Shown: positions 8,095 to 16,286, counted from the first letter of the stretch. The stretch is DNA of 31,473 nucleotides from VRUE01 sp035260485 (GCA_035260485.1 DATFVC010000082.1:1-31473), one strand, 5' to 3'. Translations and numbers: made by a program. Notes: a model not told the origin generated them from the sequence alone.

Positions 8095-10320
8095 CTATCC
8101 CGTAGAGCATGGCCGCCCTCTCACTCGGACCTCAAGCTCGTGGCTGTTGCCGGGCTCCAGCGGATAGCTGGCCTCGCCAGGAACATGGGCGCGGAAGCGG
8201 TAGCGCTGCACGCCGCAGGTGCGCTGGAAGCGGTAGGGAACGCTCCAAGCGCCGTGGGGATCGCTGCGGATCGTGCGGAACGTCTGCCATTCCTCGGTGA
8301 GCCGGACCTGCAACTCGACCAGCTTCCCCGCCTCGGGGAGCGGGCGCCCCTTGACCCGGCCGCTGAAGGTGACGGAATCACCGTTAAGGACGTGCTTCGG
8401 CTCGACCGAGATCGCGGAGGTCGCCTTGACCAGCAAGGTCGCCGTGTCCTCGACCGGCAGGATCGTCGCCGTGCCCTGGTAAACGAAGCGGAACCGGCGT
8501 GAGGCACGCGCCTCCACCTCGTAGACGAAGCGACCGCGGGCATCGGTCGTCACCGTGTCTTCTAGCTGCTCGGTCCCTTCCGTCGGCTGGGAGTAGACGA
8601 GGACCTTGGCGCCGCCCAGCGCGTGCCCGGCCCGGCTGACGAGCCGGCCACCGAGCTGCACGCGGCGCCCGAAGGCGACCTCGTCGTGGGGCTCGAGGAC
8701 GGTGCGGCGCTTGCCCTTCCGGCCCTTGACGGCGCGCTTTCCGATCACCCCGGCCTTCATCGAGGTCGCGACCCTCAGCGGCAACTGGAGCCGCATCGGC
8801 TGCCCGTCGAGGCGCCGATCGGTCCCGGCCAGGTTGTTCGCCAGGTCGTGCGCGCTTGCTCTCAGTTCGTAGTCGCCGGCCGGCAGGGCCGCGTCGTCTA
8901 TCCGCGTTACGAGGTGGTCGCCTTCCTGGCTCGTCGGCAGCGCCTGCCAGGTGCCCGAGCCCGCGCGGCTGATTTCGATCCCCCCGCCGCCGAGCCCGGA
9001 GATGCGGTCGGTGACGAGAACGGAGATGCGCGTCGGATCGTCAGCGCTCGGGGTCTCGAAGCCGAGCTGGGGCGGTTCGGGATCGAAGCGCAGCCGGACC
9101 GGCTCGGAGGCGTTGGCTTCCTGCTCGTTGCCGGCTTCGTCCTCGCGCCACAGCCGCAGCGTCCACTCTCCGGGCGAGGGAACGGTCACGTTGTCGATCG
9201 CCGCGATCGCCGCCCCGGCGCGGTCGCCACCGACGCATTCGCTGCCGCCTTCGCGACAGAGGCGGTAGTGGGCGCCGACGATCGGAGCTCGGTCGGGTTC
9301 GGCGGGATTGACCCAGGCGAGATCGAAGTCATTGCTGTTCCGCCACGATTCGCCGCCTCCGACGCCGACCGGCACCGCACCGGGCGCGGCGTTGTCGATC
9401 CGCACCGTGACAGCGCCCGATTCGGCGCGGTTGCCAGCCGCGTCTTCGGCCACCACCGCAAGCGGCTGGGAGCCTTCGGGCGTTTCCGAGGTATCGACCT
9501 GGATCGACCCACGCCCGCTCGGGCAAGGAACCCGCTGCGAGTAGTCGCACGACCGCGGATCGTCGCCGTGCGATCCGCCGGCGATGAGTGCGGATGCGCT
9601 CTTGACGCCGACGTTGTCGGAGGCTTCGTAGTTGAAGCGCTGCCTTCCGTTCACCCACCGCCCTTGAGCGAGCGCTGAGTCCTGAACGACCGCGACCGAG
9701 GGCGCGATCCCGTCCACCACGGTCGCCTCCGCGGCGAAGGTGCGAATGAAGTTCTGACCTCGGGCCGAGCAGAACTCGCGCGAGGGGGCACCGACGCAAA
9801 CGATGCGCTGGACGATCCGGGTCGCGCCGCCAAGGTCATAGGAGCGAAGGCGCGGCCAGCTAGACGCCTGGGCAACGTCGGGGCGGGGGCAGTTGTGATT
9901 GGCGCGGACGTTCCTGATCGAGACCGCCGAGGCGCCGGGACGCTCAGCGTAGAGCTGGAGGGCGTAGCGACAGTCGCGGCGCTGCGCGTGACCCGACCAG
10001 CGCAGGCGCGAGAACGTCGTCCCAGGCGGCGCGTCTAGCGCAAATCCCGACTGCGCCCCGCGCGCGACCCTGCCGGTACCCGGCACGTTGGCGCTGACGA
10101 GCCCGCGCAGGCCCGGTCCGAGCGGATTGCAGGCCCGTCGCCACTTCATCCCTCGCGTTGCGAAGTCTTCAAAGGCCGAGCTGACGTAGCCGGCGTCGTC
10201 GGCCTGGCAGGCATAGATCGTGTATTCCCCGGCAGCCGCCGGCCGGGGAGCCGCGAGGAGGCCGGCGATGGCCGCGAGGGCGGCGGCGCCGCGAAGGTTC
10301 TTCACCGCCGATCGCATCAC
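8095..10320 (-). CDS. Large secreted multidomain protein with Ig-like / carboxypeptidase-regulatory-like domains
   Basis: The 741-residue product has a signal peptide (1-30, ending PAAAG) and begins its mature part with 'EYTIYACQADDAGYVSSAF', a lectin-like region of about 200 residues with cysteine pairs. From about residue 205 to 520 it has repeated Ig-like or Big-type modules marked by 'VDGIAPSVAVVQDSAL', 'AEDAAGNRAESGAVTVRIDN' and 'DLANNLAG'. The region from about 555 on contains two beta-rich modules of the kind found in surface adhesins ('LGGAKVLVYSQP...', 'VTFSGRVKGRPLPEAGKLV'). No catalytic residues are evident; an adhesin or cell-surface role is inferred. The start overlaps the stop of the sigma gene; GTG at 10320 and ATG at 10317 are both possible. 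Translation is therefore coupled to the sigma factor. Confidence 0.85.
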   Translation of the reverse strand: MMRSAVKNLRGAAALAAIAGLLAAPRPAAAGEYTIYACQADDAGYVSSAFEDFATRGMKWRRACNPLGPGLRGLVSANVPGTGRVARGAQSGFALDAPPGTTFSRLRWSGHAQRRDCRYALQLYAERPGASAVSIRNVRANHNCPRPDVAQASSWPRLRSYDLGGATRIVQRIVCVGAPSREFCSARGQNFIRTFAAEATVVDGIAPSVAVVQDSALAQGRWVNGRQRFNYEASDNVGVKSASALIAGGSHGDDPRSCDYSQRVPCPSGRGSIQVDTSETPEGSQPLAVVAEDAAGNRAESGAVTVRIDNAAPGAVPVGVGGGESWRNSNDFDLAWVNPAEPDRAPIVGAHYRLCREGGSECVGGDRAGAAIAAIDNVTVPSPGEWTLRLWREDEAGNEQEANASEPVRLRFDPEPPQLGFETPSADDPTRISVLVTDRISGLGGGGIEISRAGSGTWQALPTSQEGDHLVTRIDDAALPAGDYELRASAHDLANNLAGTDRRLDGQPMRLQLPLRVATSMKAGVIGKRAVKGRKGKRRTVLEPHDEVAFGRRVQLGGRLVSRAGHALGGAKVLVYSQPTEGTEQLEDTVTTDARGRFVYEVEARASRRFRFVYQGTATILPVEDTATLLVKATSAISVEPKHVLNGDSVTFSGRVKGRPLPEAGKLVELQVRLTEEWQTFRTIRSDPHGAWSVPYRFQRTCGVQRYRFRAHVPGEASYPLEPGNSHELEVRVRGRPCSTG

Positions 10321-11597
10321 GGCCCTCCGAACTGCGAACCGGAACTCGGCGGCGCGGGAGCGGGTTCGGGTTCGGGAGCAGGTTCAGACGCCTGGGGAGA
10401 CGGTTCAAACTCTTCCGGCTGAGGTTCGGGTTCGGCCTGTGGCGCAGGTTCCGGTTCCGAAGGAGCCGGTTCGGGGGCGGGTTCGGGGGCAGGAGCTTCT
10501 TCGACAGGCGGTTCGACCGGCGTGTATTCAGGGCCGGTGGATTCCGCTTCGGGCGGCTTGGTCGCCGGTTCGTTCTCGGGCTCCGAGGCGATCAGCCCCG
10601 TCGCGGCACCGATCGGATTGACGCCCTGCTGGACGCAGTAGGTCGCGCCGCTGCCGATCGCAAGGCAACTCGCAATTACGGCGCCGACGGTACCGGGGCG
10701 GGCGGCGGCCAGCGGCGTCGGGTCGACCGCGCGGTAGTAGGTCGTCGTCGCGTGCTGCTTGATCTGGGCTCCGCCATCGAGGACCTGCTGCTTGAGCGAT
10801 GAGAACCCTTCCGCTGACTTGTGCGCCAGCCGCTCCAAGACCCCAGGGCTGACGCCTTCTGCGACCGGGGCCGGGAGCATCGCGCCGGCCTTCTCCCGCC
10901 AGGCGATCAGCTTCTCGCTGAACAGCTCGCAGCGGTCGCAATGGGCAAGGTGCTGGCGGGCCTGCGCGGACTCATCGGGGGTCGAGATGCCGCAGACGAA
11001 GCGCATGACCAGGGGCTCGCCTAGATCGCAGCCGCCGCCGGCAAAGCGGGCGACAGTCGCCCGCGCCAAGTCCACGATCTCGCGAATGTCCCGCTTGACC
11101 GTGCGCTCCGTCAGACAGAGTCGGTCGGCGATCTGCGAGTGTCTGTAGCCGACGCCGTAGAGGGCGAGCACGTCGCGGCGGCGATCCGACAGCGAGGAGG
11201 AGACCTCTTCCACGAGCATCGCCAGGTCGGCGTCGTCTTCCTGGGCGATCAGCTCCTCGACGGGACCCGGTTCGTCGGCGGCGAACGTGGCGATCCCGTC
11301 CTCGACGGGATCGACCGCGAGCTCGCGGCGATGGCGATCCGCTTCGCGGTTCAGATAGCGAAAGGCCGCCGTGCGAATCCACTTGTAGACCGCGCCCGGC
11401 CCCGCAACATCTTCCGCTTCATCCAGGAAGGACTTGCAGCCGTACTGCAAGGCATCCTCGATCTGGTCCGCCGAGCACTCGGGAAACCGGCTGGCTAGCT
11501 GCGTTCGGAGCTTCCCTCCGCGCTCACCCGAGACGAGGCTGTCGAGCAAGGCATCGGTGCCGTTCGTGGCGATCGTGGTCGAAAGATCAGAGCCCAT
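10317..11597 (-). CDS. Sigma-70 family (ECF-like) factor fused to zinc finger, membrane segment and Pro/Glu tail
   Basis: From the ATG at 11597 the protein has 426 residues. Residues about 20-95 correspond to sigma region 2, and about 128-185 to region 4 with the helix-turn-helix 'GYRHSQIADRLCLTERTVKR'. A putative anti-sigma-type zinc finger follows (C202, H216, H219, C220, C223; an HxxxCxxC pattern). A hydrophobic segment near 300-322 and a long Pro/Glu-rich tail (about 340-426) end the protein. ECF sigma factors normally have a separate membrane anti-sigma factor; here the parts are in one chain. The open frame extends 39 codons further upstream, but the ATG at 11597 follows the conserved promoter at 11601-11636 at leaderless distance. 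The next gene encodes a large secreted protein, so this factor probably controls surface protein expression. Confidence 0.87.
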   Translation of the reverse strand: MGSDLSTTIATNGTDALLDSLVSGERGGKLRTQLASRFPECSADQIEDALQYGCKSFLDEAEDVAGPGAVYKWIRTAAFRYLNREADRHRRELAVDPVEDGIATFAADEPGPVEELIAQEDDADLAMLVEEVSSSLSDRRRDVLALYGVGYRHSQIADRLCLTERTVKRDIREIVDLARATVARFAGGGCDLGEPLVMRFVCGISTPDESAQARQHLAHCDRCELFSEKLIAWREKAGAMLPAPVAEGVSPGVLERLAHKSAEGFSSLKQQVLDGGAQIKQHATTTYYRAVDPTPLAAARPGTVGAVIASCLAIGSGATYCVQQGVNPIGAATGLIASEPENEPATKPPEAESTGPEYTPVEPPVEEAPAPEPAPEPAPSEPEPAPQAEPEPQPEEFEPSPQASEPAPEPEPAPAPPSSGSQFGGP

Positions 11598-11600
11598 CAC

Positions 11601-11636
11601 CTCTACAGGGCGAGAAGGGGCGAAAATGGACCCCTC
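11601..11636 (-). promoter_or_regulatory. Two-block promoter of the sigma-factor gene
   Basis: On the minus strand AGGGGTCC, a 17-bp spacer and CCCTGTAG precede the ATG at 11597. The match to the arsR promoter at 6481-6515 in both blocks and in spacing indicates one recognising sigma factor. The simplest candidate is the adjacent sigma factor itself (autoregulation), which is inferred. Confidence 0.6.
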
Positions 11637-11842
11637 ATTCACCGTCGTCGTGCTTCTCACCGCAGCCTCCGAGACACCTTCGCGAGCCGCGGGCTCAGGT
11701 GCGGCTCCATGCAACCGGAGCTATTACCCACTATCGAGGATCGCTAATCCGGCGTTCTCTATGTGACGCCGACGGCGTTCCTCGTGCCTGGCGCACAGCG
11801 TGTTCTGACGCCCCTAAGCTGATGCAAGAGAGCCGGCGCCGC

Positions 11843-12493
11843 TCAGCAGCAGTCCCCGGCGCAGCCCTCGCCACGCCACGCATCGCGGCCCTCGTCGACC
11901 GCGACAGCGGCGATGCCAAGCGCCGTGACCGGGTCGGCCCACCACCAGCCGAGCAGAGCGTTGGCTCCGAGTCCGACTAGAAGGCCAGCCGAGAGGTAGG
12001 CGCAGAGGAGGTTCTGGCGGCCCTCGCTGACCGTGGCCGAGGACCGGAGCTGAGAGCCGACGCGCCCCTTCGCCCTCGCCAACAGCGGCATCGCGATCAG
12101 GGTAACTGCCGCCAAGCCGATACCGATCCAGCTCGCATTTGGGTGATTGGCGGTCGCGAGAGTGCGGATCGCTTCCACCGCGACATAGACGGCGATTACG
12201 TAGAAGCTGGCGGCGATCAGGCGCTGCGCCTGCCGCTCGGCGCGCTCGGAGTCATGGCGGCCCTCCGCGAAGCGCCAGACGACGATCAGCCCCGCCAAGG
12301 TCTCGACCACACTGTCGGCGCCAAAGCCAACAAGGGCGATCGAGCCCGCGGCTAGACCAGCGGCGACGGCGACGGCCGCCTCGACGACATGCCAGCCGAT
12401 CCCGAGCCACGCGAGTTGGCGCGCTCGTCTGGCGAGTCGATTGCGTTGCGGACCGAGGGCCGGCCGATGGATTGTGAGCTCCGCTTGCTCCAC
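11843..12493 (-). CDS. Cation diffusion facilitator (CDF)-type metal transporter
   Basis: From the GTG at 12493 the product has 216 residues and about six hydrophobic helices. The segment 'WHVVEAAVAVAAGLAAGSIALVGFGADSVVETLAGLIVVWRF' (given here by its key parts: WHVVEA, GFGADSVVE, VWRF) matches helices I-II of CDF proteins, where the Asp/Glu residues form the metal site. The C-terminal cytoplasmic domain is very short and ends in a Cys-rich tail (GEGCAGDCC). The frame is open to a GTG at 12568; the inner GTG is preferred because CATACT (12500-12505) lies six bases upstream, giving a leaderless start. The exported metal (Zn, Co, Cd, Fe or Mn) cannot be told. It is divergent from the CopC-CopD operon. 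Confidence 0.8.
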   Translation of the reverse strand: MEQAELTIHRPALGPQRNRLARRARQLAWLGIGWHVVEAAVAVAAGLAAGSIALVGFGADSVVETLAGLIVVWRFAEGRHDSERAERQAQRLIAASFYVIAVYVAVEAIRTLATANHPNASWIGIGLAAVTLIAMPLLARAKGRVGSQLRSSATVSEGRQNLLCAYLSAGLLVGLGANALLGWWWADPVTALGIAAVAVDEGRDAWRGEGCAGDCC

Positions 12494-12641
12494 GAGGTAA
12501 GTATGGGGGCTGTGTGATCGAGCCGGCCGGACCGCTCTCAGTCCCCTGTCAAGGGCCAAAGCGAGCACGACGCACTTCGTAAGTGGATCGCCTGCCTGAC
12601 ACGAGCCCGGACGCCCGCCTTGAGTTGGCCATACCGGGCGA

Positions 12642-12773
12642 TCACCTCCTGGCGGCTGTGGCAGGTCTCCGGCGTCTCCCCCTCACCACCCGTCGAGGAA
12701 CGTCGTCGGCGAGCAACTCGCGCAGTTCCTCATAGCTCGGACAGCCGTCGAAGTAGAGAAGTTCGATCCTCAT
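12642..12773 (-). pseudogene. Truncated thioredoxin-like gene (MRIELLYFDGCPSYEEL family)
   Basis: A 43-codon frame starts with 'MRIELLYFDGCPSYEELREL', the typical N-terminus of a small thioredoxin-fold family of about 100 residues often found near metal regulators. After residue 26 the sequence turns into Arg-rich, low-complexity residues and stops, and the usual 'GSPT' strand and C-terminal half are absent. It therefore looks like a frameshifted or decayed copy. No ribosome-binding site precedes the ATG. The remainder of the 340-bp gap between the CDF gene and the CopC-CopD gene shows nothing else recognisable apart from the operator at 12835. Confidence 0.5.
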
Positions 12774-12834
12774 GATTTGAGCCCGATCCCAGGAGGCAAA
12801 TCGTTTCACAGCGTCCGCCATTCGGAGCCAAATT

Positions 12835-12849
12835 ACTACACTGCATAGG
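12835..12849 (+). promoter_or_regulatory. BlaI/CopY-type operator half-site and -10 box before the CopC-CopD gene
   Basis: ACTAC-ACTGC-ATAGG matches the ACTAC-N5-GTAGT dyad seen at 18255 and 20516, with a degenerate right arm. TACACT (12838-12843) inside it fits a -10 box eight bases before the ATG at 12852, so repressor binding would block promoter and start together. Confidence 0.5.
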
Positions 12850-12851
12850 AG

Positions 12852-15104
12852 ATGACGCCGGCTCTGCGCAGAGGCTCGAATCTGGCGCTCACCGGCGTCC
12901 TCGCCGCGCTGCTCCTCGCCGTCGCTCCCTCAAGCGCTCTCGCCCATGCCTACTTCGAGGCTTCCTCGCCCGCGCCGGGCAAGCGGGTCGAGCGCAGTCC
13001 CCGGCGGGTGACGCTGGAGTTCACCGAGGACCTGAATCACTCGCTGACCAAGGCGACGATCGTCAGCCTCGCCACCAGCAAGGCGATCGCGGCGGAAACG
13101 CTGCCCTCGCCGAGTCGCGAGCTGATCCTCAAGCCCGCCGCGCCGCTGCTGAGGTCCGCCTATCGGGTCGATTGGTTCAGCGTCTCCGCTGACGACGGAC
13201 ATGCCCTGGCCGGCCAGTTCAGCTTCGGGGTCAGAACCAAGGCGGTAGGCGGAACGCACGCCGTGGAGGAAGGCCCGCTGACGCGCGGTGGCTGGTGGCG
13301 GATCGCGCTGCGCGCCGTCTTCTACGCGGCCTTCTTCTTCTTTGCCGGCGGCCTGCTGAATGCCGCGCTGCTCTCAGGGCGCGAGGGCCGCGGTAGCTGG
13401 CTCGTGCCGTCGGGCAGCCTTCGGCTGGCGTTGCGGGCAAGCGGCGATGACCCCGAGCGGATCGCGGCTCGGGCGTGGTCGCGCACGGTCGAGGCTGGCT
13501 GGCTAGCCGCCGCGCTGGCGGCGCTGCTGGCGATCGCCGAAGCGGCGAACGCCGCCAGCGGCCTCAGCCTCTCGGGCCTCAACGACTACCTGCTTACCAA
13601 CACGGCCGGCATCGCTCGTGTGGTGATCGTCGTTGCCCTCGCCCTGGCGGCAATCGGCGCCCGGCGGGCACCCCGGCTGGCCGCGATCTCCTGCGCCGGT
13701 GCCTTCCTGGCGCTCGCCTTCGCCGGCCACGCGAACTCGGCCCACCCGCACGCCGCCGCCCTGCTGACCGACTGGCTCCACCTGCTGGCGGCGGCCGTCT
13801 GGCTCGGCGGGATCGCCCAGCTCGCCCTGACCTGGACCGGGCCGCTGATCCGAGAGCGAGGGCTGGGCCGAGTCGTGATGAGCGAGGTCCTCGACCGCTT
13901 CGGCCGGGTCGCCCTTCCCGCCTTCGGCGTCGTTGTCCTCACCGGCCTGCTCAACGCCCTGATCGAGCTGGGCAGCCCCACCGAGCTCTGGCAGAGCTCC
14001 TACGGCCGGGTGCTGGCGGTGAAGATGGGGCTGGTCGGTGTGGTCGCGGCGATCAGCTACCTCCACGCCCTGCGGCTGCGCCCGCGCTTGGCGGCCTCCA
14101 ACCCTCACCCCGACCCGAAGCTCGAACGCCGCCACTGGCTGCTGCTGCGCCGCGAGCCCCTGGTCGGGCTCGCCGTCCTCGCCGCCGCCGCGCTGCTCGT
14201 CGCCTTCCCGCTGCCGCCGCGCCAGGCGGCGGGCGCCACCTCGGCGCAAAGCCTCGTCGCCTGCACCCCTTCCTGTCCGCTGCCATCGGCGAAGGACGAC
14301 CAGCTCCCGGTCGCCGATCATCTCGGGCCGGCGATCGTCGCCGCTTGGTTCCAGCATGTGCCCGGTGGCCTTCGCGGCCGCCTGCGCCTGCTGGGCGACA
14401 ACCTGAAGCCGCTGCCGGGACCGCCGACCATTCCCGGCGCCGATCTAAGTGAATGCGGTGCCGGCTGCTGGAGCTTCGAGCTGCGCGGTCCTCCTGCCAG
14501 CTTCGAGGTCAGCGCCCCGGTCGAGGACCACACCTACACCGTGCGCCTCCCCGCCCGCAGGGTCGCGGGGGCGCGGGCGAACGAGCGCGCGCGGCGAATC
14601 CTGGCGCGCGCCCAGGAGACGATGAACGCCCTTCGATCCGCCCGCGAGCACGAGCGGATCACCAGCGGCCCCGGCAGCTTGGCCGTTACCGACTACGAGC
14701 TGCGAGCTCCCGACCGCATGGCCTACCGGACCTCGCTCGGCGGGCGGGCGATCGTGATCGGCAAGCGGGAGTGGAGCCGGCCCACGAGCGGCACGTCCTG
14801 GAAACTCAGCCGCTTCCGCGGCGGCGGCCCGCCGTTCCAGACGCTGACCTGGTTTGCCTGGACGCCCTATGCCGAGTCGGTGCGGCTGCTTGGCATCTCC
14901 CACCAGGGCGGCCAACGGGTAGCTGAAGTCGCGCTCTATGAGCCTGGCGCGCCGGTCTGGTGGCGACTGCGAATCGACCTCTCCTCAATGCGGGCCGCAA
15001 GCAGCCACCTGATCGCCCAGGGGCACTTCATGACCCAGCGCTACTACGGCTTCAATCGCCCGGTAGCGATCTCACCGCCACCGCGGGGCCATCGTGGAGG
15101 CTGA
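12852..15104 (+). CDS. CopC-CopD fusion protein with C-terminal extension
   Basis: The 750-residue protein has a signal peptide (1-31, ending ALA) and a mature N-terminal His (H32, 'HAYFEASSPAPG'), which is the Cu(II)-binding N-terminus of CopC. The CopC domain closes near residue 128 with D115 and H117 in 'DDGHALAGQFSFGV', further copper-site residues. About eight hydrophobic helices between about 148 and 460 form a CopD domain with 'HAAALLTDWLHLLAAAVWLGG'-type histidines (quoted by key residues H..H..WLH). A C-terminal soluble part of about 280 residues includes a beta-rich region from about 575 ('YELRAPDRMAYRTSLGG') resembling lipoprotein-carrier or LppX-like folds. CopCD handles periplasmic or extracellular copper uptake or tolerance. 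The ATG has GGAG directly adjacent, so translation is probably leaderless from the promoter at 12838. Confidence 0.9.
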   Translation: MTPALRRGSNLALTGVLAALLLAVAPSSALAHAYFEASSPAPGKRVERSPRRVTLEFTEDLNHSLTKATIVSLATSKAIAAETLPSPSRELILKPAAPLLRSAYRVDWFSVSADDGHALAGQFSFGVRTKAVGGTHAVEEGPLTRGGWWRIALRAVFYAAFFFFAGGLLNAALLSGREGRGSWLVPSGSLRLALRASGDDPERIAARAWSRTVEAGWLAAALAALLAIAEAANAASGLSLSGLNDYLLTNTAGIARVVIVVALALAAIGARRAPRLAAISCAGAFLALAFAGHANSAHPHAAALLTDWLHLLAAAVWLGGIAQLALTWTGPLIRERGLGRVVMSEVLDRFGRVALPAFGVVVLTGLLNALIELGSPTELWQSSYGRVLAVKMGLVGVVAAISYLHALRLRPRLAASNPHPDPKLERRHWLLLRREPLVGLAVLAAAALLVAFPLPPRQAAGATSAQSLVACTPSCPLPSAKDDQLPVADHLGPAIVAAWFQHVPGGLRGRLRLLGDNLKPLPGPPTIPGADLSECGAGCWSFELRGPPASFEVSAPVEDHTYTVRLPARRVAGARANERARRILARAQETMNALRSAREHERITSGPGSLAVTDYELRAPDRMAYRTSLGGRAIVIGKREWSRPTSGTSWKLSRFRGGGPPFQTLTWFAWTPYAESVRLLGISHQGGQRVAEVALYEPGAPVWWRLRIDLSSMRAASSHLIAQGHFMTQRYYGFNRPVAISPPPRGHRGG

Positions 15105-15762
15105 GGGGCGTGATGAGAGCGGGCGTCGCTGGCCTCGGGTCAGGCGCCTCCTCGCCATCGCCGTCGTGATCCTCTTCCTCGGCTTGCTCGCTTACGGCCT
15201 GCTCAGCAAGGCGACGAACAAAGCCATCGACGAGTCCCTCGCCAACGGCACCGCGCCACCGGCTCCCGGCTTCGAGCTGCCCGTCCTTGAGCCCGGCCGG
15301 ATGCCGGCACCACTTGAGCGGCGGCTGAAAGCGCCTCTGGCCGGGACTGACCTCAGCCTCGCCGAGCTGCGGGGCACGCCCTTCGTCCTCAACTTCTGGG
15401 CCTCTTGGTGCGTGCCCTGCCGCGAAGAGGCGCCGATCCTCGAGCGCGGCTGGCGGCGCTTCGGCCCGCGCGGCGTTCTCTTCCTCGGCCTCAACATGCA
15501 GGACCTGACCGACGATGCCCGCAGCTTCCTGGAGGAGTTCAAGATCACCTACCCCACGATCCGCGATCAGGGCAACGACGTCGCCCACTCCTACGGCGTC
15601 ACGGGCGTCCCCGAGACCTACTTCGTCAGCGCCCGCGGCCGTGTGGTCGACCACGTGATCGGCGCAGTCGATCCGAGCCTGTTGGCCTCCGGCGCAAACG
15701 CGGCGCTTCGCGGCCGGATCGTCGGCACCGCCAGCGGCGGGGCGCAACGGCCCCAGCGCTGA
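15094..15762 (+). CDS. TlpA/ResA-like membrane-anchored thioredoxin
   Basis: The 222-residue protein has one N-terminal transmembrane helix (about 18-36) and an extracytoplasmic thioredoxin domain (about 58-205). The active site is WCVPC with C106 and C109 ('FWASWCVPCREEAP'), and the cis-Pro loop 'GVTGVPETYFV' follows near 174. TlpA/ResA proteins reduce disulfides in cytochrome c or copper-centre assembly. Its GTG start at 15094 overlaps the end of the CopC-CopD gene by 11 bases, so it is very likely co-translated and may keep metal-binding cysteines of the island reduced. Confidence 0.9.
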   Translation: MEAEGRDESGRRWPRVRRLLAIAVVILFLGLLAYGLLSKATNKAIDESLANGTAPPAPGFELPVLEPGRMPAPLERRLKAPLAGTDLSLAELRGTPFVLNFWASWCVPCREEAPILERGWRRFGPRGVLFLGLNMQDLTDDARSFLEEFKITYPTIRDQGNDVAHSYGVTGVPETYFVSARGRVVDHVIGAVDPSLLASGANAALRGRIVGTASGGAQRPQR

Positions 15763-15784
15763 TTGAAATCAGCTCGATAATGGT

Positions 15785-16000
15785 ATGACGATGACGATGG
15801 GCGGAGCGATGATCGTCGTGATGGTCGTGATGATGGGGGCCATGCTGGTCGGCATGGGGGCTGCGCTGTGGACCAGGGTTCGGCGGCGACTCAAAAAGGG
15901 GGCGCGACCGCAAGCCCTGAGTCGCCCTACCGAGGGACCGAGATTCGGCTGTCTTCGATCACGCGCCCCACGCGCGGGTCGAGCTCGAAGCGGCCGCTGA
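15785..16000 (+). CDS. Met-rich single-helix membrane peptide
   Basis: The 71-residue product begins with a hydrophobic helix loaded with methionine: ten Met in the first 24 residues, 'MIVVMVVMMGAMLVGMG'. A basic stretch follows ('WTRVRRRLKKG'). Beyond residue 45 the sequence looks like a shadow of the minus-strand lipoprotein gene, whose 3' end it overlaps by 74 bases. No ribosome-binding site is visible; the start is chosen as the first ATG of the Met-rich run. It resembles the peptides at 18296 and at the N-terminus of the cyclase at 22668. Gene status is moderately supported; Cu(I) binding through Met is speculation. Confidence 0.45.
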   Translation: MTMTMGGAMIVVMVVMMGAMLVGMGAALWTRVRRRLKKGARPQALSRPTEGPRFGCLRSRAPRAGRARSGR

Positions 16001-16286
16001 CCGCCACCCGGCGACCGATGTAGGGGGCTGCCTTCCTGGCGGGCTCAAGCTCCACCAGGTCTCCGCGGCGGTCGCTGAGCAGGAAGGCCAAACCTCCGTG
16101 GCCGTTGGGTTCCTCGCGGACCACTCCCGAGGTCGAAATCTGCTCGGCGTCGTAGACCTCCTGGTTCTCGGCGAGCTGGGCCAGGCTGACCTGCTTGATC
16201 CCACCACCGCCGCAGCCGACCGCGATGGCCGTAATCAAAACCGCCACTATGCCCACGGCGAGCCTACGCGGCCGAGCCGCGGTCAC
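15927..16286 (-). CDS. Small OB-fold-like lipoprotein
   Basis: The 119-residue product has a lipoprotein signal peptide with lipobox 'IAVGC' (Cys25). About 95 residues of predicted beta structure follow, 'YDAEQISTSGVVREEPNG' to 'GRRVAVSGRFELDP', with the pattern of an OB-fold. No metal-binding cysteines are seen. The function is unknown. The GTG start overlaps the Lgt stop by GTGA. This gene pair, a lipoprotein and its lipidating enzyme, ends the minus-strand operon that begins at 18226. Confidence 0.75.
   Translation of the reverse strand: MTAARPRRLAVGIVAVLITAIAVGCGGGGIKQVSLAQLAENQEVYDAEQISTSGVVREEPNGHGGLAFLLSDRRGDLVELEPARKAAPYIGRRVAVSGRFELDPRVGRVIEDSRISVPR

Noticed and set aside
10330..10520. 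Apparent tandem DNA repeats (GGTTCGGG-like)
   Set aside because: They encode the Pro/Glu tail of the sigma protein and are explained by its low-complexity composition, not by a CRISPR or satellite array.
15758..15773. 6-bp hairpin GCTGAT-TGAA-ATCAGC at the thioredoxin stop
   Set aside because: Short, spans the stop codon and lacks a T-tract; not enough for a terminator call.
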